Origin: Allofournierella massiliensis
GTDB lineage: Bacteria; Bacillota; Clostridia; Oscillospirales; Ruminococcaceae
Direction of reading: 5' to 3'
Length of the DNA stretch: 37,857 bases
Assembly: GCF_021531255.1 (NCBI RefSeq)
Contig: NZ_JAFBIO010000019.1
Location: 1 to 37,857, forward strand
Each line of letters starts with the position of its first letter. The first letter of the stretch is position 1. The translations under genes and the position numbers were made by a program. The notes beneath the pieces are model-generated. The model did not search any database and had not been told where the DNA came from. It worked only from the letters and a program-made list of their open reading frames with translations. Shown here piece after piece: positions 14,712 through 22,100 of this stretch.

Positions 14712-15881
14712 TTACAGGATCCGCACCCGGATCACCGAGGGGATCTCGGCCAGCTGGCCGGCCAGATCGGCAGGCACGGCGCCGGTGGCATCCAGCAGGG
14801 TATAGGCCATTTCCTTCTTGCTCTTGTTGACCATGGTCTCGATGTTCAGGCCGGCCTGGGTGGTCACGGCGGTGATGCTGCTGATCAGGCCGGGGGCGTT
14901 TTTGTGGATCAGGCAGATCCGGCGGCTGCCGCTGCGGGGCTGTACCACCTCCGGCATGTTCACGCTGTTGCGGATGTTGCCGTTTTTCAGGTAATCGCTC
15001 AGCTCCTCGGCCGCCATTACGGCGCAGTTCTGCTCGCTTTCCGGGGTGGAAGCGCCCAGGTGGGGGGTGCAGATCACGCCCGGCACACCCAGCAGTTCGG
15101 GCGCGGGGAAGTCGGTGAGATAGCAGCTCACCTTGCCGCTTTCCAGCGCTGCCAGCATGGCCTGGTTGTTCACCAGCTCGCCCCGGGCAAAGTTCAGCAC
15201 CCGCACCCCGTCCTTGCAGCTGTCCAGGGCCTTTTCATTCAGGGTGTCCCGGGTGGCGGGGGTCATGGGCACATGCAGGGTCACATAATCGCACTTGCGC
15301 AGCAGATCGTTCAGGTTCACGCAGTGCACAACTCCCCGGTTCAGGTTCCAGGCCGCGTCCACACTGATATAAGGGTCGTAGCCGTAGACCTCCATGCCCA
15401 GGGCAAGGGCCATATTGGCCACCTTGACGCCGATGGCGCCCAAGCCGATCACTCCCAGCCGCTTATCCTTCAGCTCGGGGCCGATGAACTGCTTTTTCCC
15501 CTTTTCCACCTCTTTGGCCAGAGCCGCCGCGCTGGTGGTACCGGCCAGGTTCTGCACCCACTGGGCGGCGGGCACCAGGTTGCGGCTGCCCATCACCAGG
15601 GCGCCCACCACCAGCTCGGCCACCGAGCGGCTGTTGGCACCGGGGGTATTGAAGACCACGATGCCCTGCTGGCTGCACCGGTCCAGGGGGATATTGTTGA
15701 CGCCGGCCCCCGCCCGGGCAATGGCCAGCAGGTTGGGGTTCAGCTCCATCTCATGCATATCGGCGCTGCGCACCAGAATACCGTCCGGCTGGGGGTTATC
15801 CTGGGAAAGGGTGTACAGGTTCTGGGGCAGCTTGCTCAGCCCCGCAGGCGAGATCGAATTGAGGGTACGAACAACAAACAT
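14712..15881 (-). CDS. serA: D-3-phosphoglycerate dehydrogenase with C-terminal ACT domain
   Basis: A 389-residue enzyme of serine biosynthesis that oxidises 3-phosphoglycerate to 3-phosphohydroxypyruvate. The NAD motif GLGAIG follows the catalytic N-terminal half; NFARGELVN carries the catalytic Arg, and the His lies in CTPHLGAST. A C-terminal ACT-type regulatory domain (about residues 315-389) suggests serine feedback. The short 390-residue form is common in Clostridia and Bacteroidetes. The ATG at 15881 has GGAGG about 9 bases upstream. It follows serC by 16 bases in one operon. Confidence 0.92.
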   Translation of the reverse strand: MFVVRTLNSISPAGLSKLPQNLYTLSQDNPQPDGILVRSADMHEMELNPNLLAIARAGAGVNNIPLDRCSQQGIVVFNTPGANSRSVAELVVGALVMGSRNLVPAAQWVQNLAGTTSAAALAKEVEKGKKQFIGPELKDKRLGVIGLGAIGVKVANMALALGMEVYGYDPYISVDAAWNLNRGVVHCVNLNDLLRKCDYVTLHVPMTPATRDTLNEKALDSCKDGVRVLNFARGELVNNQAMLAALESGKVSCYLTDFPAPELLGVPGVICTPHLGASTPESEQNCAVMAAEELSDYLKNGNIRNSVNMPEVVQPRSGSRRICLIHKNAPGLISSITAVTTQAGLNIETMVNKSKKEMAYTLLDATGAVPADLAGQLAEIPSVIRVRIL

Positions 15882-15897
15882 AGGTCTTTTTCCTCCT

Positions 15898-16980
15898 TCA
15901 GCGGTTGGCCTTGGCAAAGGCATCCATAAAGGCCACCAGCTTTTCCACACCTTCCTGGGGCATGGCATTGTAGATGCTGGCGCGCATGCCGCCCACCAGC
16001 CGGTGCCCTTTCAGGCTTACCAGCCCGGCCTGGGCCGCCTCGGCGCAGAACTTGGCGTCCAGCTCTTTGGAGGGGCTGGTGAAAGTGACATTCATGATGG
16101 AGCGGTACTCCTTCTGCACCGGATTGCAGAAGAAATCCTGGCTGTCCAGATAATCGTAGAGCAGGCCGGCCTTGCGGCGGTTAAGCTTTTCCATCTCTTC
16201 CAGGCCGCCCACCTCATGCTCCAGCCAATCCATCACCAGGCCGGTCATGTAAATGCTCCAGCAGTTGGGGGTATTGTACATGCTGTCCTTTTCGATCAGC
16301 TTGGTGTAGTTCATGATGGTGGGGCATTCCGGCCGGGCATGACCCAGCAAGTCCTCCCGGATGATGGCCACCGCCATACCGGCGGGGGCGATGTTTTTCT
16401 GTACCCCAAAATAGATCAGCCCGTACTGGCTCACATCGGTGGGCTGGCTCATGATGCAGCTGGACATATCCGCCACCAGGGGCACCCCCGGCACCTGGGG
16501 CAGTTCCTTATACACGGTGCCAAAGATGGTATTGTTCTGGCAGATATGGACATAGCTGGCCTGGGGGTCGTACTGGATGGCCTTCACATCCGGGATATAG
16601 GTGAAGTTTTTATCCTTGCTGGAGGCAGCGATCCGGGCAGTGCCGTACTTGGCCCCCTCCTCTGCCGCCTTCTGGGAAAAATTGCCGGTGACGATATAAT
16701 CCGCCCGGCCGTTGGTCATCAGGTTCAGGGGGACCATAGCGAACTGGGCAGTGCCGCCTCCCTGGAAAAAGCCGATCTTATAATTGTCCGGCACCTTCAG
16801 GACCCGGCGGATCCCGGCCAGAGTACCCTGCAGGATCTCCTCAAAAGCCGCGCTGCGGTGACTCATCTCCATCACCGACATACCGGTTCCCTTATAATCC
16901 AGGAGTTCAGCCTGGGCTTTCTGCAGAACGGGCAGGGGCAGCATGGAGGGGCCTGCGCTGAAATTGTATACTCTTGCCAT
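15898..16980 (-). CDS. serC: phosphoserine aminotransferase
   Basis: A 360-residue class V PLP aminotransferase converting 3-phosphohydroxypyruvate and glutamate to phosphoserine, the step after SerA. The N-terminus VYNFSAGPSMLP is the SerC signature, and the PLP lysine sits in FGVQKNIAPAG. GAGGA lies 8 bases before the chosen ATG at 16980; an in-frame ATG two codons upstream is possible. First gene of the serC-serA operon. No serB is present in the window. Confidence 0.93.
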   Translation of the reverse strand: MARVYNFSAGPSMLPLPVLQKAQAELLDYKGTGMSVMEMSHRSAAFEEILQGTLAGIRRVLKVPDNYKIGFFQGGGTAQFAMVPLNLMTNGRADYIVTGNFSQKAAEEGAKYGTARIAASSKDKNFTYIPDVKAIQYDPQASYVHICQNNTIFGTVYKELPQVPGVPLVADMSSCIMSQPTDVSQYGLIYFGVQKNIAPAGMAVAIIREDLLGHARPECPTIMNYTKLIEKDSMYNTPNCWSIYMTGLVMDWLEHEVGGLEEMEKLNRRKAGLLYDYLDSQDFFCNPVQKEYRSIMNVTFTSPSKELDAKFCAEAAQAGLVSLKGHRLVGGMRASIYNAMPQEGVEKLVAFMDAFAKANR

Positions 16981-17198
16981 GATCATCTTCCTCACTTTGT
17001 GTAAAATACTGGTTTGATGATACCACAGCCCCTGCCCTAAAAAAATCAGCAAAACCCACAAACTTCCCCCGCCTGTGCGGCCTGCAAAGTCTTTTTTCGT
17101 AAAATGTGCGCACTGAAGCAACAGTCCCTCATTGGCCCGGCTCTTCGGCCCTCCCAGGGCCCGGTTTGCCCCCCAAAAAGGGGAAATCATTCCCTCTC
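16981..17198. other. serC upstream region
   Basis: About 220 bases between the divergent serC and BlaI-type genes. On the minus strand an extended -10-like TGGTATCAT lies about 40 bases before the serC ATG, with only a T-rich -35. No riboswitch or hairpin that I recognise. The BlaI promoter starts at 17199. Confidence 0.35.
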
Positions 17199-17226
17199 TT
17201 GACAAGATTTATTTTACAAGTATAAA
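17199..17226 (+). promoter_or_regulatory. promoter of the BlaI-type repressor gene
   Basis: Perfect -35 TTGACA (17199-17204), 16-bp spacer, -10 TATAAA (17221-17226). The first operator (17212-17227) covers the spacer and -10, so repression by promoter occlusion is expected. Confidence 0.75.
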
Positions 17227-17258
17227 ATAAATTACCCTTTTATTTTGCATTTGTAAAA
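17207..17258. promoter_or_regulatory. two BlaI-type operator candidates
   Basis: Box 1, TTTTACAAGTATAAAA (17212-17227), is the core of a larger perfect inverted repeat with 10-bp arms (17207-17216/17223-17232). Box 2, TTTTGCATTTGTAAAA (17243-17258), has the same TTTTnCA-N2-TnTAAAA form. The centres are 31 bp apart, about three helical turns, suited to cooperative dimer binding on one DNA face. The assignment to the adjacent BlaI-type protein is inference. Confidence 0.65.
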
Positions 17259-17294
17259 CAAAAAATCGGAGAATTTCAGGAGGTGGCCCGGACC

Positions 17295-17723
17295 ATGACC
17301 CCGGATTTGGAAATTCAAGACCTGCCCGACAGCGAGGAAAAGGTCATGCTGGCCCTATGGCGCTGCGGGGGCGAAGCCTCTTTTTATCAGATCCAGCTGG
17401 CCCTGGAGGGGGAGCGCTGGGCCCCCAGCACCCTGCTCAACTTCCTCTACCGGCTGGAAAAGCGGGGTTTTGTGCGTGTGAGCAAACAGGGGGGCCGCAA
17501 CCGGTATCTTCCCCTGATCGACCGCCGCCGTTACCTGGCTGGCCGGGTGCGCCGGTTCCTGGAGCGGTTTTGGGGCGGCAGCCTTACCCGCATGACCGGC
17601 GAGATGCTCACCGCCCGGGCCCTGGGCGATGAAGAGCTGGAAAGCCTGCACCATCTGCTGGAAAAGACCCTGGCCGAGCGCTATACCGGCGAAGATGACC
17701 TGTATGATCCCTGGGAGGGTTGA
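17295..17723 (+). CDS. BlaI/MecI/CopY family transcriptional repressor
   Basis: A 142-residue winged-helix repressor: DNA-binding domain at about 10-80 (SEEKVMLALWRCGGEASFYQI; then WAPSTLLNFLYRLEKRGFV, the recognition region) and a C-terminal dimerisation helix pair (GDEELESLHHLLEKTL). Relatives control beta-lactamase, mecA or copper genes and are often cleaved by a BlaR1 sensor protease. No BlaR1 partner or target gene adjoins here, so it may be an orphan or act on distant genes. ATG at 17295 lies 11 bases after AGGAGG; a GTG at 17283 overlaps that site. Autoregulation is strongly suggested by the two operators over its promoter. Confidence 0.87.
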   Translation: MTPDLEIQDLPDSEEKVMLALWRCGGEASFYQIQLALEGERWAPSTLLNFLYRLEKRGFVRVSKQGGRNRYLPLIDRRRYLAGRVRRFLERFWGGSLTRMTGEMLTARALGDEELESLHHLLEKTLAERYTGEDDLYDPWEG

Positions 17724-17733
17724 GATGCCCTTT

Positions 17734-17782
17734 AAAAGCGCAGGGCCCGGCAAAACCGTAAAAGCGGTTCTGCCGGGCCCTG
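17734..17782 (-). terminator. intrinsic terminator of the small Cys-rich protein gene
   Basis: 12-bp stem CAGGGCCCGGCA/TGCCGGGCCCTG (17741-17752/17771-17782) with an inner AACCG/CGGTT stem, followed on the minus strand by CGCTTTT. It lies 11 bases after that gene's stop and could also end the converging BlaI transcript, though no T run exists on that side. Confidence 0.75.
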
Positions 17783-17793
17783 TATGGCTTGTT

Positions 17794-18027
17794 TCAGCGG
17801 CCGGATTCCTCTTTCAGGATCCTCTCAGCCTCTTCCTGGGCCTTTTTGGCCTTTTCTGCCCGGATCTTTTTCAGGGCTTCCTGCTCTTCGCAGCGGCTCT
17901 TGCAGGCATTGCAGTCGCCGTGGCAGCCTTTTTCACTGTCCCAGCCGCCATTTTTGGCAATCCAGATGACTGCCGCGGTAAAAACAACCACCATAATCAG
18001 GATGATCAGGATACTTTTCAGAGTCAT
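17794..18027 (-). CDS. FeoB-associated-type Cys-rich small membrane protein
   Basis: A 77-residue protein: N-terminal membrane helix (about residues 4-24), then a cluster of four Cys and one His (CHGDCNACKSRC, near residues 35-46), then a charged coiled-coil tail of EALKKIRAEKAKKAQEEAE type. This resembles the FeoB-associated Cys-rich membrane protein family, thought to help ferrous-iron uptake, but no feoA or feoB is present, so the link is tentative. The ATG at 18027 has GAGGAG 6 bases upstream. Own promoter (18130-18159) and terminator. Confidence 0.7.
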   Translation of the reverse strand: MTLKSILIILIMVVVFTAAVIWIAKNGGWDSEKGCHGDCNACKSRCEEQEALKKIRAEKAKKAQEEAERILKEESGR

Positions 18028-18129
18028 GCTCTCTCTCCTCTGGAATCAAAAGATCTCTTTCCGTCCGACCTGGTATGGGCAGGCGGCGGGGCCGGCAGGG
18101 CACCCCCAGGGCCCCTTTATATAAAAAGT

Positions 18130-18159
18130 ATTGTACCACACCTGCCCGCCGGGATACAA
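18130..18159 (-). promoter_or_regulatory. promoter of the small Cys-rich protein gene
   Basis: On the minus strand TTGTAT (18159-18154)-N18-TACAAT (18135-18130) with TGTGG before the -10. It is nearly the same arrangement as the pdxY promoter (TGTGGTACAAT shared exactly). The leader to the start codon is about 95 bases. Confidence 0.6.
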
Positions 18160-18175
18160 GGGCGGTCCTGCTTCT

Positions 18176-18237
18176 GCATATTTGCATGTTTATTCGCATA
18201 TTTGGAATTTTTATTCGATTGTTTCGCATTTTTATTC
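18176..18237. repeat. paired direct repeats in an AT-rich intergenic patch
   Basis: GCATATTTG occurs at 18176-18184 and 18196-18204 (20-bp step), and ATTTTTATTC at 18207-18216 and 18228-18237 (21-bp step). The two-turn spacing suggests protein binding sites upstream of the -35 of the minus-strand gene at 17794. The rest of 18238-18418 is GC-mixed sequence with no recognisable gene or RNA. Confidence 0.4.
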
Positions 18238-18418
18238 ATTCCGTTTCTTTGGGGGGCGAGCGGGTTCTTCCGGCTCTCTTCCTCGGTCCATCCCCTGCGT
18301 TAGCCGAGAAAAACCGGCACAATTTCAGCTTTTTTTGGATTTTATCGCCCCATCTCTCTGTTTTTTCGCGCCGGCTTTGTGCAAAACGCAAAAAGTTTTT
18401 TCCTGGCAGCCGGAATGC

Positions 18419-18447
18419 TTGACAAAGAATAAATATGCATCTATACT
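18419..18447 (+). promoter_or_regulatory. strong sigma-A promoter of the amino acid ABC transporter operon
   Basis: TTGACA (18419-18424)-N17-TATACT (18442-18447). The leader is about 105 bases and contains an 8-bp hairpin (AAAAGCCC/GGGCTTTT, 18485-18492/18501-18508). AAAAAAGGAG precedes the ATG. Confidence 0.8.
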
Positions 18448-18558
18448 TAGAAGCATCCCGCCGGGGAAGACGCCCTGGCGGCGCAAAAGCCCCCTGCTTC
18501 GGGCTTTTCAGAGGGAACAGGGCCCGCGCGGCCCCATTTAAAAAAGGAGAAATCAAGC

Positions 18559-19422
18559 ATGAAAAAGTATATGGCTATGGCCACGGCTCTCTGCCTGGCT
18601 CTGTCTCTGGCCGCCTGCGGCGGTTCTTCTTCCAGCAGCTCCGCTGCTTCCGCTCCTGCTTCCAGCGCTGCTGCCTCCAGCGAGGCTGCTTCCAGCGAAG
18701 CTTCTTCCAGCGCCGCTTCCGGCGAAGTGACCACCGTGGTCAGCGGCAAGCTCACCATGAGCACCAACGCTGCCTTTCCTCCCTATGAGATGACCACCGA
18801 CGACGGCTCCTTCGAGGGCATCGATGTGGAGATCGCCGGCGCCATTGCCGACAAGCTGGGCCTGGAGCTGCAGATCGACGATATGGATTTTGACGCTTCT
18901 CTGCTGGCTGTGCAGCAGGGCAAGAGCGATATGGTTATGGCCGGCGTTACCGTTAACGAAGAGCGTCTGGCTGTGATGGACTTCTCCGACAGCTACGCCA
19001 CCGGCATCCAGGTGGTTATCGTGCCTGAGGATTCCGACATTGCCTCCATCGACGACCTGGAGGGCAAGCTGATCGGCACCCAGCGCGGCACCACCGGCTA
19101 CCTCTACTGCTCCGACACCCCGGAGAACGGCGGCTACGGCGAGGACGCTGTGGTGGCCTATGACGACGGCCTCACCGCTGTGCAGGCCCTGATGAACGGC
19201 CAGGTGGACTGCGTGGTCATCGACAACGCCCCCGCCCAGAGCTTTGTGGAGAGCAACCCCGGCCTGAAGATCCTGGACACCGAGTTTGCGGTGGAGGATT
19301 ACGCCATCGGCGTGAACAAGGGCAACACCGCCCTGCTGGATGCCATCAACACCGCCCTGGCTGAGCTCACCGAGGACGGCACCATCCAGGCCATCGTGGA
19401 CAAGTACATTCCCGCCGAGTAA
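18559..19422 (+). CDS. polar amino acid ABC transporter substrate-binding lipoprotein
   Basis: A 287-residue extracytoplasmic solute-binding protein of family 3 (SBP_bac_3). The signal peptide ends in lipobox LAAC (Cys20, lipid-attached). It is followed by a Ser/Ala-rich spacer (21-55) and the binding domain starting TVVSGKLTMSTNAAFPPYE. Ligand-binding features such as ERLAVMDFSDSY and GTQRGTTG are typical of amino acid binders; the exact ligand cannot be fixed. Codon use is strongly biased (GCT, TCC), as expected of a highly expressed gene. First gene of a binding protein-permease-ATPase operon. Confidence 0.92.
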   Translation: MKKYMAMATALCLALSLAACGGSSSSSSAASAPASSAAASSEAASSEASSSAASGEVTTVVSGKLTMSTNAAFPPYEMTTDDGSFEGIDVEIAGAIADKLGLELQIDDMDFDASLLAVQQGKSDMVMAGVTVNEERLAVMDFSDSYATGIQVVIVPEDSDIASIDDLEGKLIGTQRGTTGYLYCSDTPENGGYGEDAVVAYDDGLTAVQALMNGQVDCVVIDNAPAQSFVESNPGLKILDTEFAVEDYAIGVNKGNTALLDAINTALAELTEDGTIQAIVDKYIPAE

Positions 19423-19460
19423 TCTCTCCTGGCGGAAAAATAGTCTGAGGGCGACCGCTG

Positions 19461-19551
19461 CCGCAGCCCCGGAAAGCCAAAAACCGGCTTTTCGGGGCCT
19501 GCGGCCCGGGCCGCCTTCTTTCTCGTTTTGTACGGCCTGCCTTCGGGCAGG
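19461..19551 (+). other. intercistronic stem-loops between binding protein and permease
   Basis: An 18-bp stem with one bulge (19461-19478/19486-19504, 7-base loop, one G-U) is overlapped by the palindrome GCGGCCCGGGCCGC (19501-19514). It is followed by CCTGCC-UUCG-GGCAGG (19536-19551), a stable UUCG tetraloop hairpin. There is no T run after any of them, so they are not terminators. Such elements usually stabilise the upstream mRNA, giving excess binding protein over permease. Confidence 0.7.
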
Positions 19552-19584
19552 ATCATCCCTTGAAAACAGAAAGGCGGTAGGAAC

Positions 19585-20358
19585 ATGGATTGGGCCGGGA
19601 TGTATGAGCAGTTCGCCCAGATCGCCAAAAGCGGAGGGGATCTTGCCTTCTGGCAGGATTTCTACTTCAAATTCTACCAGGCATTCATTTACTCCGACCG
19701 GTGGCTGCAGTACCTGAAAGGCGTGGGCACCACCCTGCTGGTAACGGCCTGTGCCCTGCTGCTGGGCGTGGCGCTGGGCGGCGTGGTCGCCGTCATCCGC
19801 ACGGCTCATGATCAGCAGCCCTCCGGCCGGCGCAACCCCTTGCTGGGGCTGCTCAACATCATTGCCCGGGTCTATGTCACCGTAATCCGTGGTACCCCCA
19901 TGATGGTTCAGCTGCTGATCATGGGCATGGTGATCTTTGCCAGCAGCCGGAACTTCACCGCCGTGGGCGTGCTTACCCTGGGCATCAACTCGGGGGCCTA
20001 TGTTTCCGAGATCATCCGGGGCGGACTGATGTCCATTGACCCGGGGCAGATGGAAGCAGGCCGGAGCCTGGGCCTGGGCTATATCACCACCATGCGGGTG
20101 ATCGTGGTGCCCCAGGCCATCAAGGCGGTGCTGCCCGCCCTGGGCAACGAGTTCATCGTCCTGCTGAAGGATACTTCCCTCATCACAGTCATCGGCGGCA
20201 AGGAACTGCTGTATGCCGCCCAGGGCGTCATGAGCCGCACTTTCGAGGCCATGTACCCCCTGCTGGGCATTGCCGCCATCTACCTGGTGCTGGTCATGAT
20301 CTTTACCTGGCTGTTGGGTAAGCTGGAAAGGAGGCTGAGGCAGAGTGATCGCCGTTAA
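19585..20358 (+). CDS. amino acid ABC transporter permease (HisM/GlnP family)
   Basis: A 257-residue inner-membrane subunit with about five membrane helices (first near residues 45-70: [20 protein letters not shown]). The EAA loop that docks the ATPase is clear: [20 protein letters not shown]. The N-terminal 40 residues, DWAGMYEQF..., form an extra amphipathic lead. A weak ribosome site (GGTAGGAAC) fits lower expression than the binding protein. The 3' end overlaps the ATPase gene by 14 bases. Confidence 0.92.
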   Translation: MDWAGMYEQFAQIAKSGGDLAFWQDFYFKFYQAFIYSDRWLQYLKGVGTTLLVTACALLLGVALGGVVAVIRTAHDQQPSGRRNPLLGLLNIIARVYVTVIRGTPMMVQLLIMGMVIFASSRNFTAVGVLTLGINSGAYVSEIIRGGLMSIDPGQMEAGRSLGLGYITTMRVIVVPQAIKAVLPALGNEFIVLLKDTSLITVIGGKELLYAAQGVMSRTFEAMYPLLGIAAIYLVLVMIFTWLLGKLERRLRQSDRR

Positions 20359-21061
20359 AGACCTGAAAAAGAGTTTCGGAAAGCTGACCGTGCTGGACGG
20401 CATCAGCCTGAATATCGAAAAGGGAGATGTGATCTGCCTGGTAGGCCCTTCCGGCTGCGGCAAATCCACCTTCCTGCGCTGCCTGAACCGGCTGGAAGAA
20501 CCCACCGGCGGGCATGTTTTCCTGGATGGGCAGGAAGTGACCGAAAAGGATATCGATGCTACCCGTGCCAAGATGGGCATGGTGTTCCAGCATTTCAACC
20601 TCTTCCCCCACAAAACGGTCAAGCAGAACATCACCCTGGCCCCGGTGCTGCTCAAGCGCAAGACCCAGGCCGAGGCGGACGCCCAGGCCATGGAACTGCT
20701 GGAGCGGATCGGCCTGGCCGACAAGGCGGATACCTACCCCAACATGCTTTCCGGCGGCCAGAAACAGCGCATCGCCATTGTACGCGCCCTGGCCATGGAC
20801 CCGGAAGTGCTGCTTTTTGACGAACCCACCAGCGCCCTGGACCCGGAAATGGTGGGCGAAGTGCTGGAACTGATGAAGGATCTGGCCAAAAGCGGCATGA
20901 CCATGGTGGTGGTCACCCATGAGATGGGCTTTGCCCGGGAGGTGGCCAGCCGGGTCATCTTCATCGACAAGGGTAAGATCCAGGAAGATAAGCCGCCCCA
21001 GGAATTCTTTGATCACCCGGAAAATCCCCGCCTGCGGGAATTTTTGAGCAAGGTGCTCTGA
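20345..21061 (+). CDS. amino acid ABC transporter ATP-binding protein (GlnQ family)
   Basis: A 238-residue ATPase energising the importer. Walker [10 protein letters not shown] (about 34-42), Q-loop [10 protein letters not shown], signature LSGGQKQR, Walker [12 protein letters not shown] and switch VTHEMGFA are all intact. It starts with GTG at 20345 inside the permease gene, 10 bases after GGAGG; the overlap indicates coupled translation. Followed by a strong terminator. Confidence 0.94.
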   Translation: MIAVKDLKKSFGKLTVLDGISLNIEKGDVICLVGPSGCGKSTFLRCLNRLEEPTGGHVFLDGQEVTEKDIDATRAKMGMVFQHFNLFPHKTVKQNITLAPVLLKRKTQAEADAQAMELLERIGLADKADTYPNMLSGGQKQRIAIVRALAMDPEVLLFDEPTSALDPEMVGEVLELMKDLAKSGMTMVVVTHEMGFAREVASRVIFIDKGKIQEDKPPQEFFDHPENPRLREFLSKVL

Positions 21062-21070
21062 TTCAAAACC

Positions 21071-21107
21071 AAAAGCCTCCCCGCGCCGGGCGCGGGGAGG
21101 CTTTTTT
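21071..21107. terminator. bidirectional intrinsic terminator after the ABC operon
   Basis: 15-16-bp stem (AAAAGCCTCCCCGCGC with its complement, 21071-21105) with a 3-base loop, T6 on the plus strand and TTTTGGTTTTG on the minus strand. It ends the ABC operon and could also stop minus-strand transcripts coming through the glutaredoxin-like gene. Confidence 0.9.
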
Positions 21108-21122
21108 GATACCGCACTTTCA

Positions 21123-21144
21123 TATACTGGGGTATCCCCTGTAT
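21123..21144 (+). promoter_or_regulatory. -10-like element inside an inverted repeat upstream of the glutaredoxin-like gene
   Basis: TATACT (21123-21128) overlaps the inverted repeat ATACtGGGG-TAT-CCCCtGTAT (21124-21144, one T-T mismatch). No good -35 is seen at the right distance because the terminator of the ABC operon occupies that position. Possible operator. Confidence 0.4.
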
Positions 21145-21161
21145 CGGAAAGGAGAGTATCT

Positions 21162-21470
21162 ATGGAAGATTTTCGTCTGTTTATTCTGCCCAATTGTCCC
21201 TACTGCCGCCGGGTACTGGCCTGGCAGGAAGAACTGCTGGCCGCCCAGCCCCTATACCGGCCGCTGGCCCCCAGGATCGTGGATGAGGGCCGCCAGAAAG
21301 AGCTGACCCAGGGCTTTGACTATTACTATGTACCCTGCTATTTTCTGGACGGCGAAAAGCTGGCCGAAGGGGTACTGAGCCGGGAGCAGGTGGAAGAGGT
21401 CTTTCGCCGTGCCTGGGCCGCCCTTTACCCCGGGGTGCCGGCGCCCTCGTTCCCGGGCAGGAAGTCATAA
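21162..21470 (+). CDS. glutaredoxin-like thioredoxin-fold protein
   Basis: A 102-residue thioredoxin-fold protein with active-site motif CPYC at residues 12-15, as in glutaredoxins, after a short beta strand (FRLFILPN). The cis-Pro region is YYYVPCYFLDGEKLAEG. It probably reduces disulfides or mixed disulfides in the cytoplasm; the electron donor is unknown. The ATG at 21162 follows AAAGGAGAG. The last 46 bases overlap the 3' end of a convergent small gene. Confidence 0.82.
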   Translation: MEDFRLFILPNCPYCRRVLAWQEELLAAQPLYRPLAPRIVDEGRQKELTQGFDYYYVPCYFLDGEKLAEGVLSREQVEEVFRRAWAALYPGVPAPSFPGRKS

Positions 21471-21751
21471 CCCAGGCAGGGCTTTTCCTCCCCCAAGGGA
21501 GAGAGCGCCAGCCCTGCCAGGTCCGTCCGGGCTGCCAGAATATCGGCAATCTCTTCCAGCTCCTCCGGGCGCCAGGCCTCGGGTCTGGCCTCCGCGCAGC
21601 GCTCCATTCCCCGTATCAGGGCCGAAAATTCCCGCCAATACCCCTGGGCATCCTGCCGGTATTCCCGCAGAAGATCCTCCCGGCTGATATAGACTTCAAA
21701 GGGGTGCCTTGTCCCGGTATAATCCGGCCGGAGTCTCAGTTCCAGTTTCAT
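21425..21751 (-). CDS. hypothetical protein, 108 residues, antisense-overlapping the glutaredoxin-like gene
   Basis: A soluble charged protein (start MKLELRLRPDYTG; middle rich in Glu/Arg: EAWRPEELEEIADILAAR). No family recognised. The start at 21751 has AGGAAAGGCGG upstream, and codon position bias in this frame looks coding, which favours a real gene. Its last 46 bases overlap the glutaredoxin-like gene tail to tail, and no minus-strand terminator appears before 21107, so its transcript probably runs through the whole neighbouring gene. Confidence 0.55.
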   Translation of the reverse strand: MKLELRLRPDYTGTRHPFEVYISREDLLREYRQDAQGYWREFSALIRGMERCAEARPEAWRPEELEEIADILAARTDLAGLALSPLGEEKPCLGYDFLPGNEGAGTPG

Positions 21752-21851
21752 TGTATACCGCCTTTCCTCTTGGGCCGGGCTGTTCTCTGCCCGGCAGTCC
21801 GTTTCCCTCGCTGCTTTCAGTATAATGCCCCCTTCCTGTCGAAGGCCGGCG

Positions 21852-21878
21852 AAACCCGGCAGCTCCGGCCGGTTTTTT
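21852..21878 (+). terminator. intrinsic terminator downstream of the small antisense gene
   Basis: 8-bp stem with one bulge (AAACCCGGC with GCCGGTTT, 21852-21860/21868-21875) followed by T6. The nearest plus-strand gene is the glutaredoxin-like gene ending at 21470, so a transcript from it would run across the opposite-strand gene before stopping here. Confidence 0.6.
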
Positions 21879-21959
21879 GTGTTTTTCTTTCCCTTTTGGT
21901 CTTTTTGCGGAAAAAATCGGCTTTTTATCCGGGAAACAGTAGGTTTTCCGCGGCTTTTG

Positions 21960-21968
21960 TGCTACAAT
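21960..21968 (+). promoter_or_regulatory. extended -10 promoter of the queT leader
   Basis: TGCTACAAT (TGn plus TACAAT) about 33 bases before the riboswitch aptamer. No clear -35 (weak matches only), consistent with an extended -10 promoter. A GC hairpin (GGCCGCCC/GGGCGGCC, 21978-21995) sits between promoter and aptamer. Confidence 0.5.
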
Positions 21969-21997
21969 AATAGCCGCGGCCGCCCCCGGGCGGCCCC

Positions 21998-22100
21998 AAA
22001 GAGCAACTTATGGATTTTAGGCTCGCCGGCAGTTTTTCTGCCGGTCCAAACCTGCCGGGACCTGGCGGTGCCGGGCAGGTCAAAATCTTTCCGCCGGAGT
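21998..22100 (+). ncRNA. preQ1-III riboswitch
   Basis: The leader matches the class III preQ1 aptamer as I remember it. GAGC (22001-22004) pairs with GCTC (22021-22024) around the conserved segment AACTTA...GGATTTTAG. A CCGGCAG/CTGCCGG hairpin follows (22026-22044), then CCAAACC, a CCTGCC/GGCAGG helix (22051-22056/22074-22079), GTCAAAATC, and the terminal CCGCCGGAG. GGCGG (22064-22068) can pair with CCGCC (22091-22095) directly next to the ribosome site GGAG, the known translational switch of this class. It sits before queT, its usual partner. It senses prequeuosine-1 and should lower transporter translation when preQ1 is plentiful. Confidence 0.88.

Noticed and set aside
18553-20724. Long minus-strand frame opposite the ABC transporter genes
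   Set aside because: Spans several real genes in antisense and lacks protein-like features.
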